A DNA stretch of 64,000 nt. Source: an uncultured Clostridia bacterium (GTDB taxonomy: Bacteria > Bacillota > Clostridia > Oscillospirales > Acutalibacteraceae). The position numbers and the translations under genes were made by a program. The stretch covers positions 1 to 64,000 of the forward strand of contig CANRNI010000003.1 in NCBI GenBank assembly GCA_947631945.1, read 5' to 3'. The notes below the pieces were generated by a model, which did not search any database, had not been told where the DNA came from, and saw nothing but the letters and a program-made list of their open reading frames with translations. Positions 17,101 to 25,097 of this stretch are shown here, piece after piece. Position 1 is the stretch's first letter; every line of letters begins with the position of its first letter.

Positions 17101-17701
17101 CGACAGCGTATGAAAGACCGCAGGCGGTTTCACCCTCGGGAGGCTCATACTCGGCGATTGCAAGGTCGTATCCGAGATTTTTATAAACCTCTCTGAATTC
17201 TTTCTGCGTTATACATCTTGCCTGCTCTTTGTAACCGTTTTCAAAAGTACAAGCGTTGTTATTATTTATATCATGATTGCCGTTTATAACTATAACTTGT
17301 ATACCGGTATCCTTTTCAAACTGCTCAAGAATGGCGGCAAGCTCCACATGAGCCTGATATTCGCTGTCCTTTGTAAGGTCACCGGGAATGAGCAGATACT
17401 TTATACCCTTTTTTTCGGCTCTCACGGCTATTGAATCAAGGCCGGTTCTCGTAAGAGCGTCGGATTCTTGAAATTCTTTACTTGCCATTGTGTTAAATTC
17501 CTGCCATGCTTCGCAGTTATTTCCCGTATATGACTGCGGATAATAATGAATATCCGATATCGCGGCAAATGAAAGCGAAGAAATAACCTCATCGGGATCT
17601 CCGTCTCCGTAAACAGCTGATGACGTTAAAGCCGTTGACGATATCGAAAATAACATTATAACGGTAAGAAGTACGGAAATAATTTTTTTTGAAAATTTCA
17701 T
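14183..17701 (-). CDS. secreted tandem metallophosphoesterase with Fn3-like/purple acid phosphatase module
   Basis: A 1172-residue exported protein. A signal peptide (1-30, Sec type) precedes a first calcineurin-like phosphoesterase (about 45-350) with D50-x-H52, GD (107-108), GNHD (141-144), HH (257-258) and GHLH (297-300). A 330-residue middle region without recognised motifs (about 370-690) leads to a purple-acid-phosphatase-like Fn3 domain (about 695-815) and a second phosphoesterase with DPQ (826-828), GD (860-861), GNHE (893-896) and GHDH near 988. Both metal sites look intact. The last 25 residues are hydrophobic and helical and may associate with the membrane. Likely substrates are phosphate esters or nucleotides outside the cell. 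The gene stands alone between terminators. Confidence 0.9.
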   Translation of the reverse strand: MKFSKKIISVLLTVIMLFSISSTALTSSAVYGDGDPDEVISSLSFAAISDIHYYPQSYTGNNCEAWQEFNTMASKEFQESDALTRTGLDSIAVRAEKKGIKYLLIPGDLTKDSEYQAHVELAAILEQFEKDTGIQVIVINGNHDINNNNACTFENGYKEQARCITQKEFREVYKNLGYDLAIAEYEPPEGETACGLSYAVDLDGNYRLIVVDSNKYDAYEPQKPKTDGAVTADAMEWVKKIAADAKAQGKTPLVMMHHSIAPHMKIEPSVTFAFCVDDYMDVAEQYADAGIHFAFTGHLHTNDISSVTSDSGNTVYDCEVGSLTGFPNNIREMTVTTYGDGESDMSYGMFDVDYAHEVTVNGVKYEKPFSKTSFAINYGGRFSEDGNADVVQFFMGIIKSYLLPYVGQINAAGGIDAFLKEKNIDLGEIIGGFLTPYIGDGIKVMGINLFSSDNIMWFIDDLLGQIEELYLTDQTKLTDFLEGILVKLASFKVSDVPCTKFIDDYHFGDASKPGTLGDLVLSAMYYWFTGNENISDDAFIADTLNNFENGDLTQKLFDFLINVIFNDILDDALLSKIDVRIDKLFNSNSGIGKMLGCGADFFVNKFLRNDTSYKNLVDTVFEFGILPYSSLYDVLDKLLIDEYITDSQIESVGAEIAYCIGDFVTDVNPKNLGDNNVIYSSDKVNPEVSAENYRLPTMISVTLGADSTSANINWFSKSTVYGEDIEIYKADDFTAFKGVPTENTDFTLTASTETVTRMYPGIDIGVIGFFNYEFKLNRHTIALSGLEKGAKYYYRVGDAEKGWWSNTGTIETPDGSDSVTFFHMSDPQSQNKAQYERSWANVVKTAFKLYPDAKFIMNTGDLVDHGSNSWQWQWMFDTASDNLMNTYLMPATGNHEEKYDYSTVNNFALSNLPEQDTASGVYYSYDYNNLHIAVLNTNDLDENGALSETQIEWLKNDMKSSGAQWKIVAMHKAIYSNGSHYDDDDVCAIREQLTVLMPELDIDLVLQGHDHVYMRTYPIDNNQVTDSSRVYLNHNGKKYKTDVQPTGTTYVISGTSGVKTYLQKDASLTDEYFPRAEIIELADESMFSAIQIEGGVLYFDAYKVKDGKAKNVDSFAIQKDTSQGDYAGDCDDVSADKQNSKNLSLFELLNKIAQFITKILNLLAKIATMYFA

Positions 17702-17844
17702 AATTATATTCCTTTCATGAAATTTATTTCCGTTTAATTATATATTATTTTTAACATTAAGTAAATATTAATTTTTCGAATTTTTAACAGTTAAAATAAA
17801 ATTTACAATTAAAGTAAAACTTACAATTAAAATAAATCACGCCT

Positions 17845-17886
17845 GACGGCTGAACAACTGCACGTTCGATTTAATCAGTATTGCCT
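17845..17886. repeat. decayed half copy of the MITE-like repeat (copy E, inverted)
   Basis: Read on the minus strand it starts AGGCAATACTGATTAA and continues through CGTGCAGTTGT, matching the first about 40 bases of the family (AGGCAATACCGCATAATTA...CGTGCAGATGT) with small gaps. The other end is no longer recognisable. The rest of the 244-bp gap 17702-17945 is A/T-rich with no gene. Confidence 0.5.
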
Positions 17887-17921
17887 AAAAAAAGCTCTCG
17901 CCGTGAGTTACGGTGAGAGCT
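17886..17921 (-). terminator. terminator after the HTH regulator gene
   Basis: AGCTCTC (17893-17899) pairs with GAGAGCT (17915-17921), with further CCG/CGG pairing inside. On the minus strand it is followed by a run of seven T, 25 bp after the regulator stop. Confidence 0.8.
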
Positions 17922-17945
17922 GTGAAAAAGATGATAAACAATAAA

Positions 17946-18407
17946 TCAATCGAAAATATCGCTTTCGTCATTAAGCGCCCGCACTAAATCTCCGACCTCC
18001 GACGTGGTCGGGATTTTATCGGTACTGATAATCGGATTATTCTTAGCGGCTTCAAGTCTCGCATTCTTTTCGGCAACGGCGACAGCTTCAGCTTCTGTTT
18101 TACAGCGAATATATTCCATTTCAAGAACGGTAGTAACAGTATGAACGCCTTTTTCGTCGAGCTTTGACATTTTCTGGATAAGATTTTTTGTCGTATCCGT
18201 TACCACAACAGGATATATACCGTTTACAAGCTTAATGTCAAGCGCCTTGCACATTTTGCATACGGTTGTAAACGCAGTACCGCTTACGCCGTTTTTAATA
18301 GCGCTGACAATGGTCGTCTGAGGGATTCCAAGCTCTTCAGAAAATCTTCTTGTGCTGGAAAACTTAGACTTGATTCTCTTTTTGATGAGTTGTGTTAATT
18401 CATCCAT
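17946..18407 (-). CDS. small helix-turn-helix (XRE/lambda-repressor-like) regulator
   Basis: A 153-residue protein. Residues 1-60 form a lambda-repressor-like DNA-binding domain: STRRFSEELGIPQTTIVSAIKNG (in part) as helix-turn-helix, then FTTVCKMCKALDI. The C-terminal half has a helix rich in Ala, Glu and Lys (about 98-125) and an acidic end (NDESDIFD), with no ligand domain recognised. A strong promoter precedes it (18440-18468) and a terminator follows, so it is a monocistronic regulator. The target is unknown. The neighbouring alpha-mannosidase on the same strand is a possible but unproven one. Confidence 0.8.
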   Translation of the reverse strand: MDELTQLIKKRIKSKFSSTRRFSEELGIPQTTIVSAIKNGVSGTAFTTVCKMCKALDIKLVNGIYPVVVTDTTKNLIQKMSKLDEKGVHTVTTVLEMEYIRCKTEAEAVAVAEKNARLEAAKNNPIISTDKIPTTSEVGDLVRALNDESDIFD

Positions 18408-18439
18408 TCTTAATACCCCCGTATTATTTACTAAAATAT

Positions 18440-18468
18440 ACTATATCATATATAGGATAATTTGTCAA
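18440..18468 (-). promoter_or_regulatory. sigma-A promoter of the HTH regulator
   Basis: TTGACA (18463-18468), 17-bp spacer, TATAGT (18440-18445) on the minus strand. A GGGGG ribosome site precedes the ATG at 18405-18407. Confidence 0.75.
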
Positions 18469-18493
18469 ATGAAAAATACAAAATTTTATGTAT

Positions 18494-21451
18494 TTATACA
18501 TTTTTTCTATTTTTTTGACAAAAAGCAATTGTAATTATTTCAAACGGAGAATATTTGTATTCATTTGTTATATACTGCGGAGCTTCCGTCATATCCGTTA
18601 CAGTAAATTCGCCTATTCCCGACAACACGCCTCTTCTGCCGTTCTGCTCGGAAAGTCTGGCTATAATATACTGACCGTCCTCGGAAAGTTTAAGCGCTTC
18701 AAGGTAAAGTTCTCCGAAATCATAATCAAGTCCGCAATCCGCTTTTATAAGCGGGACGTTATATTCAAAAGCGATATTGTTTATCCCCGCCGAAACAGCG
18801 TCGTCTTTATGGGGAAAAATCATATATGTGAACTCATGATGTCCCATGTCGGAGGTCGGATCGGGCCGTATAGTGGCTCTTAAAAGCGAAAGAGAAACAG
18901 AGTTTTCGCCTATGCCTACGCCGTATTTGCCGCTGTTTATAACCGATACTCCCGTGCCTGTTTCTGATAAGTCGAACCACTTATGATGACATACCTCGAA
19001 CCGCGCTTGCTGCCATGAAGTGTTTTTGGTCATTTCACGTTTAATAAATCCGGCTGATGTATCGCATACAAGCTCTCTTGTCAATATATCGGGCGAAAAC
19101 TCAACCTTCGCAAGCCTGTGCTTTTCATTCCAGTCAACCCTGTTTTCAACTTCGATTCCTCTCGACCGTCTGAAAAGTCTTATTATCATTTTCCACTTGC
19201 TTTTTTTTGTTGAAAGAACGGTTTCAAATGCAGCCGTTTCACCGTCCGAATACGATAAATGCAGTTTTTCGTCAATATTAAGCTTTTCTTCCTTTTCTTC
19301 GTAATTCGGCAGGATATCCCATGCGTCATATGTGCCCGGATAATCATAGTATATGTGAAGTTTATTAAAATAACCTTTAATCCAATTTCTTTTTAGCTCT
19401 TTATCATATATTTGTATTATGCTTCCGTCATCGGCAAATTCAATCGAATAGTACGGTGTTTCGGTAGTTTTTCCCACTTTTATCCAATCGCTTTTTCCGT
19501 TTGGAACAGTAACGCAGGCTGAGCCGAAAGCGCCGATTTCAGGTACTGTGAAAAATCCTTTTTTCCCAAGCCTTAAACATTTTCCGTTTTCATCTTCTAT
19601 AAACGTTACCGAGGAACGCTTAAAACCGAGAGTATTAAAATATTTATTGCCGTTTTCGCAAATTATTTTGTCAAGCTCCCTGTCTATTTCTGCGTAATCA
19701 CTCACAGCGTCGCGGTAAACTGGAGTGATATGGCTTCCCGGGAGAATATCATGAAATTGATTTATCAGAAGTTTTTTATATAAATCCCTTATTTTTTCGG
19801 CGGGATAATCGGCTTCTCCTTTAATCATTCGGCATACTGATACGATTTCCGCGTTTCTGAATTTATACTCGAGCATTCTGTTATATCTCTTGATTTCCGA
19901 TTTCGTCGTGAAAGTGCCTCGGTGCATTTCAAGATACAGCTCGCCGTCCCATTCGGCAAGCTTTTTGTTTTCATTAAAGTTGTTTTCAAGAAATTCATGC
20001 GCCGTGACGTGCTTTGTTTTGGGCATAACCGATATTTTGTCAAAACGGTGCATAAGCTCTATCATTTCTTCCGTAACTCCGCTGCCGCCGTCGCCGTAGC
20101 CAAACATCTGAAGCGTCTGCGTTCCTGTTTCTTTATCCTGAAAAGCGTCCCAGTTTTTTTGCACCTGGTCGGGCATATTCCATGTTATAAAATGCGTCGG
20201 AGGAACACAGGCATAAATTTCAGTCCCGTCTATGCCTTTCCATATAAAATTATTGTGCGGAAATCTGTTTGTATCGTTCCACGTTGACATTTTATTTGAT
20301 ACAAAATATTTTACGCCCGATTTTTTCAGTATCTGCGGCAAAATCCAACTGTTTCCGAAAACATCGGGAAGCCAGCATGAATCGACCGTTATGCCGAATT
20401 TTTCCCTGTAATACGTCTGACCGTAAAGACACTGTCTTATAAGGCTTTCAGCGGACGGAACATTACAGTCGGGCTCGACGTACATCGCGCCGACGGGCTC
20501 AAACTGTCCGCTTTTGATTTTTTCTTTTAATTCATCAAAAAGCTCGGGATAATACTTTTCAACCGTTTCATACGTGTAAGCCTGAGTATGCGCGTAACGA
20601 AAATCGGGATATCTGTCCATCAGACGCATTTGAATAAGGACAGTTCTCAGATTTTTTTGGACGGCGTGGATTCTTCTCCAATAGTATGCTATATCAAGAT
20701 GAGAATGAGCGACCAGCGCTACGCTTCCGCTTCCGCCGTAACGCTTATCCTGAAAAATATGCTCGTCTATATATTCGGACGCTCTTTTCACGTCACCGAT
20801 ATTTATATCGTCAAAATCTATAAGGTTTAAAGCGTTGTCAAGCTCTGTGTTTATAAGCTTTCTGAAATCTTCATTGAAACAGTCGCTTTTGGCGATATTC
20901 AATAAAAGCTCCATATCGTATACGAGCGACTGTACCGCGCCGTTAATTACCGCGAGATATCCTCCCTCAAAGATTTGTCTGCAACCTCTTACCGAAAGCG
21001 ATTCGGGATTGCGCTCATCGTCCGGCTTAGAGCGATTGTATGCGACAATCTCAAAATGCAGAATGTCGGAATCTATATATGGAGTAAGGACGATATTTTC
21101 TCTGTTCGGGTCTATTCCGCCGACATATTTTCCGTTGACCTTTACTATCATTTCCGCCGCCGTTTTAAGAGCAAATCTTACTTCTTTGCCCTTGTATTTT
21201 TCGGGAATCACGGCGTCTGCCTCGATAAACGCCGTTCCGTCGGGGGTAAAATACATATCGCCCTTTTTCAAAGGACGGGGATTTTCGTCATAAAACTCAA
21301 ACCTCATTTCGGCAGTTTGTCTAGCTTCTCTTATTCTGAACGTTGTGATTTCCGTCTTGTCGTCATAAATATGTCTTTTAAGCCAGCCGAAACGTAAATC
21401 CGTATATTCTTCGGGCCGCATACTGCGGCGAACTACTTCTATATGAGCCAT
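18494..21451 (-). CDS. alpha-mannosidase, glycoside hydrolase family 38
   Basis: A 985-residue GH38 enzyme that should release alpha-mannose from glycans with retention. After an N-terminal beta domain (about 1-235) the catalytic domain starts with HSHLDIAYYW (zinc ligands H251 and D253) and contains WLPDVFGNS with the nucleophile Asp at about 363. A further zinc-ligand segment HDILPGSHI lies near 590. The remaining C-terminal beta-sandwich domains are typical. No signal peptide is seen, so it acts in the cytoplasm on imported oligosaccharides. It lies 12 bp after the NifU-like gene and shares its promoter. GACAGGAG precedes the ATG. Confidence 0.94.
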   Translation of the reverse strand: MAHIEVVRRSMRPEEYTDLRFGWLKRHIYDDKTEITTFRIREARQTAEMRFEFYDENPRPLKKGDMYFTPDGTAFIEADAVIPEKYKGKEVRFALKTAAEMIVKVNGKYVGGIDPNRENIVLTPYIDSDILHFEIVAYNRSKPDDERNPESLSVRGCRQIFEGGYLAVINGAVQSLVYDMELLLNIAKSDCFNEDFRKLINTELDNALNLIDFDDINIGDVKRASEYIDEHIFQDKRYGGSGSVALVAHSHLDIAYYWRRIHAVQKNLRTVLIQMRLMDRYPDFRYAHTQAYTYETVEKYYPELFDELKEKIKSGQFEPVGAMYVEPDCNVPSAESLIRQCLYGQTYYREKFGITVDSCWLPDVFGNSWILPQILKKSGVKYFVSNKMSTWNDTNRFPHNNFIWKGIDGTEIYACVPPTHFITWNMPDQVQKNWDAFQDKETGTQTLQMFGYGDGGSGVTEEMIELMHRFDKISVMPKTKHVTAHEFLENNFNENKKLAEWDGELYLEMHRGTFTTKSEIKRYNRMLEYKFRNAEIVSVCRMIKGEADYPAEKIRDLYKKLLINQFHDILPGSHITPVYRDAVSDYAEIDRELDKIICENGNKYFNTLGFKRSSVTFIEDENGKCLRLGKKGFFTVPEIGAFGSACVTVPNGKSDWIKVGKTTETPYYSIEFADDGSIIQIYDKELKRNWIKGYFNKLHIYYDYPGTYDAWDILPNYEEKEEKLNIDEKLHLSYSDGETAAFETVLSTKKSKWKMIIRLFRRSRGIEVENRVDWNEKHRLAKVEFSPDILTRELVCDTSAGFIKREMTKNTSWQQARFEVCHHKWFDLSETGTGVSVINSGKYGVGIGENSVSLSLLRATIRPDPTSDMGHHEFTYMIFPHKDDAVSAGINNIAFEYNVPLIKADCGLDYDFGELYLEALKLSEDGQYIIARLSEQNGRRGVLSGIGEFTVTDMTEAPQYITNEYKYSPFEIITIAFCQKNRKNV

Positions 21452-21463
21452 ATCATTCTCCTG

Positions 21464-21697
21464 TCAGGTATCCCAGAAAAAGGGTTTTTTGCGAACCGCG
21501 TTTATTTTTACTTTTTTATTTAAGTCCTTTAGAGCCATGCTTTCGATCCACGCTATGCATCTGTCAAGAATAAGACATTTTGAACACTCGCCCTGCATTA
21601 TAACCGTGACGGTATCGTCTTTCTGCGAACAAAACGTGATTTCACCGCCGTCGCCCTGTATTTTCGGCCTTATTATTTCATTTATATATTGCTCCAT
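21464..21697 (-). CDS. NifU C-terminal-domain protein (Fe-S cluster scaffold type)
   Basis: A 77-residue stand-alone NifU C-terminal domain: IRPKIQGDGGEI (about 9-20), VTVIMQGECSKC with the CxxC pair C38 and C41, and a helical end. Such proteins hold or carry Fe-S clusters. The frame is open far upstream (to 22297, across spoIIIAA on the other strand), but ATG 21697 is chosen because GAGGTGA lies just before it and the family starts here. It is the first gene of an operon with the GH38 mannosidase, an unexpected partner. Confidence 0.88.
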   Translation of the reverse strand: MEQYINEIIRPKIQGDGGEITFCSQKDDTVTVIMQGECSKCLILDRCIAWIESMALKDLNKKVKINAVRKKPFFWDT

Positions 21698-21716
21698 GAG
21701 TTTCACCTCAAACATA

Positions 21717-21745
21717 ATGATACTTGTTTCTGATTTTATTGTCAA
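21717..21745 (-). promoter_or_regulatory. sigma-A promoter of nifU-like gene and GH38 mannosidase
   Basis: TTGACA (21740-21745), a 17-bp spacer and TATCAT (21717-21722) on the minus strand, 19 bp before the NifU-like start codon. Confidence 0.75.
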
Positions 21746-21784
21746 TATTAAACGCTTCATTTTTCCTACGTTTTTGTAAACTCG

Positions 21785-21814
21785 GTTATATAACGGGACA
21801 AGACCGCATAATAT
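21785..21814 (+). promoter_or_regulatory. possible sigma-E promoter of the spoIIIA operon
   Basis: GTTATAT (21785-21791) and CATAATAT (21807-21814) are 15 bp apart, about 23 bp before the spoIIIAA start. They resemble the mother-cell sigma-E boxes (ATA-rich -35 and CATA..AT -10). The match is inexact. Confidence 0.4.
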
Positions 21815-21836
21815 TTTAAGGAAAGCGATAAGGGAA

Positions 21837-22838
21837 GTGAGAAAAACGGACGATAAAAGCTTTGACGAGGTTATAAGCGTTCTGCCGGAGCGAATAAGAA
21901 GCCGTCTTGAGTATATTTCTGACAGCGTAAAGCACGATACATATGAAATAAGGATAAGAAAAGACAGACCCGTCGTGCTTTTCGGTAAATACGGAAGCGC
22001 TTTTGTATGTGAAAATTCCGTAGTGTCCTCAATAAACAAAGACGCGGGAATTATTGTGACAAGCCGGGAAATAAGCGATACCGTTTCGGGTGTGTGCGGA
22101 TATTCGGTATATTCGCACCAGCGTGATATTGCGCTCGGCTTTGTTTCATTCGGGAACGGACACAGAGCCGGATTTTGCGGCACGGCCGTAACAGATAACG
22201 AAACTACGGTAACAATACGTAATATAACTTCCGTAAATTTAAGAATAGCGAGAGATTTCCCGAACTCCTCGGACGCGCTTCTTGATAAAATATACAAGGA
22301 CGGAGTTTTTTCAAGCGTTCTTCTTGCGGGCGCTCCTTGTTCGGGAAAAACGACTGTACTGAAAAGTCTTGCCTATAAACTGTCGTCATTCTATAAATAC
22401 GGATTTATGAAAACGGTGCTTATAGACGAAAGAGGAGAAATGGGCTCCGATATCGGAGTTAACTGCGACGTTTTGATAGGTTATCCAAAAAATATCGGAA
22501 TTTCGCAGGCGGTGAGCGTTCTTTCTCCCGAGGTTATAATCTGCGATGAAATATCTACGGACGACGAAGCGGACAGGGTTATAAAATGCATAAATTCAGG
22601 CGTAAGCTTTGCTCTGAGCGTTCACGCGTCAAACAAAAGGGAATTATTCACGCGGCCCCTTGCGCGCCGCCTTATTGAGTCGGGAGGATTCAAATATATA
22701 GCGATTTTAAAAAATCCCGAGGCTCCCGGCGAATTATCCGAAATTATAAGTACGGAGGATATAAATTATGAATACGGCCGCAATAATAATGGTTCTGGCA
22801 AGCTCGTTTACAGCGGCATTCCTTATAATCAAATTTGA
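21837..22838 (+). CDS. spoIIIAA: stage III sporulation protein AA, ATPase
   Basis: A 333-residue secretion-type ATPase expected to power the SpoIIIA-SpoIIQ channel between mother cell and forespore. Walker A is LLAGAPCSGKTTVLKSL (about residues 159-175), Walker B VLIDERGEM and ICDEI follow, and YSHQRDIALGFVSFGNGHRAGFCG (in part, about 97-115) is the family-specific stretch. The start is GTG 21837 with AAGGGAA close by. The C-terminus overlaps spoIIIAB by 71 bases. It is the first gene of a complete AA-AH set, a clear marker of an endospore former. Confidence 0.93.
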   Translation: MRKTDDKSFDEVISVLPERIRSRLEYISDSVKHDTYEIRIRKDRPVVLFGKYGSAFVCENSVVSSINKDAGIIVTSREISDTVSGVCGYSVYSHQRDIALGFVSFGNGHRAGFCGTAVTDNETTVTIRNITSVNLRIARDFPNSSDALLDKIYKDGVFSSVLLAGAPCSGKTTVLKSLAYKLSSFYKYGFMKTVLIDERGEMGSDIGVNCDVLIGYPKNIGISQAVSVLSPEVIICDEISTDDEADRVIKCINSGVSFALSVHASNKRELFTRPLARRLIESGGFKYIAILKNPEAPGELSEIISTEDINYEYGRNNNGSGKLVYSGIPYNQI

Positions 22839-23271
22839 AAACAATCATTATGAGAATCTGGTTATAACGATAAAGCTGATAAAACGGGTAAAAAACACAG
22901 CGTCGTTTTATAATAAATCATTTTCAGACATAATAAAAGAAATTGCCGAAAGCGGCGACTTTAAAAACGCCGACTACATATCTGAATTTTTAATTTTGCC
23001 GAAAGACGGTATAACGCCGCCGGAAGCATGGCAAAAAGCCGTAAAGAATTCAAAACTCAACTTAACCGGAAGCGAAAAAGAAACGCTGATAAAATTCGGT
23101 TCGGATATGTGTTCATGCAGTAAAGAAAAAATAGAAGAATACGGTAAAGAAGCCATTGAAGCTTTTACGGAATTTAAAACGATTTCAGAGGAAAAGCGCG
23201 AAAAAAAATCAAAAACGACAGCAGTCATAACGGCCGCAGCAGGTATTATAACAGTCCTGATGTTTATATAA
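22768..23271 (+). CDS. spoIIIAB: stage III sporulation protein AB
   Basis: A 167-residue membrane protein with an N-terminal helix (about 5-21), a soluble helical domain of the GspF/T2SF type and a C-terminal membrane helix (about 150-167). The stretch LIKRVKNTASFYNKS and LIKFGSDM fit SpoIIIAB. ATG 22768 has CGGAGGATATAAATT before it and lies inside the end of spoIIIAA, a long 71-base overlap. A hairpin follows before spoIIIAC. Confidence 0.9.
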   Translation: MNTAAIIMVLASSFTAAFLIIKFENNHYENLVITIKLIKRVKNTASFYNKSFSDIIKEIAESGDFKNADYISEFLILPKDGITPPEAWQKAVKNSKLNLTGSEKETLIKFGSDMCSCSKEKIEEYGKEAIEAFTEFKTISEEKREKKSKTTAVITAAAGIITVLMFI

Positions 23272-23281
23272 TGCCTGCCGA

Positions 23282-23302
23282 GCTTACGGTTTAACCGTAA
23301 GC
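23282..23302 (+). promoter_or_regulatory. hairpin between spoIIIAB and spoIIIAC
   Basis: GCTTACGG and CCGTAAGC with a 5-base loop, no T-run. It probably serves as an RNA processing or stability element inside the operon, since a terminator would cut off the remaining genes. Confidence 0.5.
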
Positions 23303-23332
23303 AGACATTATATAAGGCTTAACGGAGGAAAA

Positions 23333-23527
23333 ATGGAAGTTAATATTTTGTTCAGAATAGCGGCTATAGGGATAATCGTCGCTATACTTAATCAGGTCCT
23401 TTCAAGGTCCGGGCGAGATGAATATACGATGATAACAACTCTTGCGGGGCTCATTATCGTACTCATGATGTTAATACCGTATCTGAGCGATTTGTTTACA
23501 TATATAGAATCGGTGTTTGATTTATGA
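23333..23527 (+). CDS. spoIIIAC: stage III sporulation protein AC
   Basis: A 64-residue membrane protein with two helices (about 6-22 and 33-50) and the conserved LNQVLSRSGRDEY between them. Size and motif fit SpoIIIAC. It overlaps spoIIIAD by 4 bases (ATGA), so the two are translationally coupled. AC and AD are small membrane components of the channel. Confidence 0.93.
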   Translation: MEVNILFRIAAIGIIVAILNQVLSRSGRDEYTMITTLAGLIIVLMMLIPYLSDLFTYIESVFDL

Positions 23528-23913
23528 TGAATATAGTGGGAGTAGCCGTCATTTCCTCCGTATTGTACGGCGTTATAAAAAAATACAGCCCGGAGTATGC
23601 CGTCCTGACAGAAGCCGGTGCAATAATTATCATTCTGTGGATGGCGTACCCGTATTTGTGTGACATAATTGATTTTTTCAGCGAATATACTGGAGTGAGC
23701 GGTATTGATTCGGACTACCTCAGAATAGTTTTAAAAACTCTCGGAATCGCCGTTATAACGCAGTTTTCGGCAGACGTTTGCAGGGATTCCGGAGAAACCG
23801 CGATGGCGTCAAAGGTTGAATTTGCCGGAAAAATTCTTATTGCCGCAATGTCTATTCCTATCGCAAAAGCGATAATCGAGCTCGCGGCAGGCGTTATAAA
23901 TACAAAGAGATAA
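23524..23913 (+). CDS. spoIIIAD: stage III sporulation protein AD
   Basis: A 129-residue polytopic membrane protein (helices near 3-15, 30-50, 65-90 and 105-125). It contains SDYLRIVLKTLGIAVITQF and CRDSGETAMASKVEFAGK, the recognisable core of SpoIIIAD. ATG overlaps the spoIIIAC stop by 4 bases. spoIIIAE follows after 22 bp. Confidence 0.93.
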   Translation: MMNIVGVAVISSVLYGVIKKYSPEYAVLTEAGAIIIILWMAYPYLCDIIDFFSEYTGVSGIDSDYLRIVLKTLGIAVITQFSADVCRDSGETAMASKVEFAGKILIAAMSIPIAKAIIELAAGVINTKR

Positions 23914-23935
23914 AAATTCAGGGAAAATCAAAAAA

Positions 23936-25084
23936 ATGAAAATGCGGGAAAAATCAAAAAAAATTTTGTCAATAACGGCTTTGACGCTTGTAATGTTTTT
24001 TACCTTTACGCTTTATTCCGGCGCCGAAAACGCGTCAAGCGATTCTCTTTACAAAGAAAATATTGACAAGCTAATGTCTTTACTTGATGAAGACGATGAA
24101 ACAACCGAAGAGATATTGGATTCGCTTGGTTTAGATGATTTCTCGCCCGAAAAAATCGGCAGTATTTCGATTAAAGACTCATTCAGGGCGCTGATTGGTA
24201 TTTTTCAAGGCGCGTATAAAGTTCCTTTTTCGGCTCTGTTATCCGTTTTCGGATTGATACTTCTCGTTGCTCTTACCGAAAGCTACATACAAAAATCATC
24301 GGAATTCAGCGGTTTTACAGAAACGATATGCTCGATGTTTGTTTCACTTCTGATTTTTTCAAAAATTGTTTCCTGTATATCCGACGCTGCGGCGGCTCTT
24401 CACACGGTAAGCGTACTGACAAAAGCATTGGTTCCCGTAATGGCGGCTGTAACGGCTTTTACCGGAAATACGGCGCTTGCTCTCAGTTACAACGCTGTTT
24501 CGGTCTATTCGGCCGAAATAATATCTGCCGTCTGCACAGACGTTTTAACTCCGGTTTTGTGTATTTTTGCCGCGTTATCCGTATGCGGAGCGGTCAACGG
24601 TTCGGTGAAAATCAACCCTGTTCTTGCGATGATAAAAAAGCTCTTCGGTATCGTCTTGGGACTCGCGGGTACTGTTTTTACGGGGATTATAGCGGTAAAG
24701 GACGTACTTAACGCCGGAATCGACAGAGTGTCCGTAAAGGGACTTAAATTTATTCTCGGTTCGTCCGTTCCCGTTGTCGGGGGAGCGCTGAGCGAAGGAC
24801 TTGCTTCTGTTATATCGGCCGCATCGCTTATGAAAAACGCATACGGAATTTTCGGAATAATAATCATCGCGGCGGTAACGCTGCCCGTCATATGCGAGTT
24901 GCTTCTTTGGCTTGTTTCGCTTACCGCGGCGTCTTATGTTGCGGAGGCGTTTTCGCAGAGCCGAACCTCCGACGTCTTATCCTCATTGAAATTCGTTTTT
25001 TCAATGCTGTTGTCGCTCGTGCTGTTTTCCGTTTTCGTATTAATAATTTCTACCGCAATGGTAATACTTATGAGTTCCAAATAG
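23936..25084 (+). CDS. spoIIIAE: stage III sporulation protein AE
   Basis: A 382-residue membrane protein with an N-terminal signal-like helix (about 9-28), an acidic extracytoplasmic segment (about 30-75) and six to eight membrane helices. The family stretch FILGSSVPVVGGALSEGLASV (in part, about 276-294) is present. It is the largest polytopic subunit of the SpoIIIA channel. The start ATG 23936 lies 22 bp after spoIIIAD with AGGGAAAA upstream, a modest site. Confidence 0.93.
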   Translation: MKMREKSKKILSITALTLVMFFTFTLYSGAENASSDSLYKENIDKLMSLLDEDDETTEEILDSLGLDDFSPEKIGSISIKDSFRALIGIFQGAYKVPFSALLSVFGLILLVALTESYIQKSSEFSGFTETICSMFVSLLIFSKIVSCISDAAAALHTVSVLTKALVPVMAAVTAFTGNTALALSYNAVSVYSAEIISAVCTDVLTPVLCIFAALSVCGAVNGSVKINPVLAMIKKLFGIVLGLAGTVFTGIIAVKDVLNAGIDRVSVKGLKFILGSSVPVVGGALSEGLASVISAASLMKNAYGIFGIIIIAAVTLPVICELLLWLVSLTAASYVAEAFSQSRTSDVLSSLKFVFSMLLSLVLFSVFVLIISTAMVILMSSK

Positions 25085-25097
25085 GACGTGAAAATAT

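Noticed and set aside
21698-22297. Long N-terminal extension of the NifU-like frame across spoIIIAA
   Set aside because: It is antisense to spoIIIAA, which has clear ATPase motifs, and a good ribosome site lies directly before ATG 21697.
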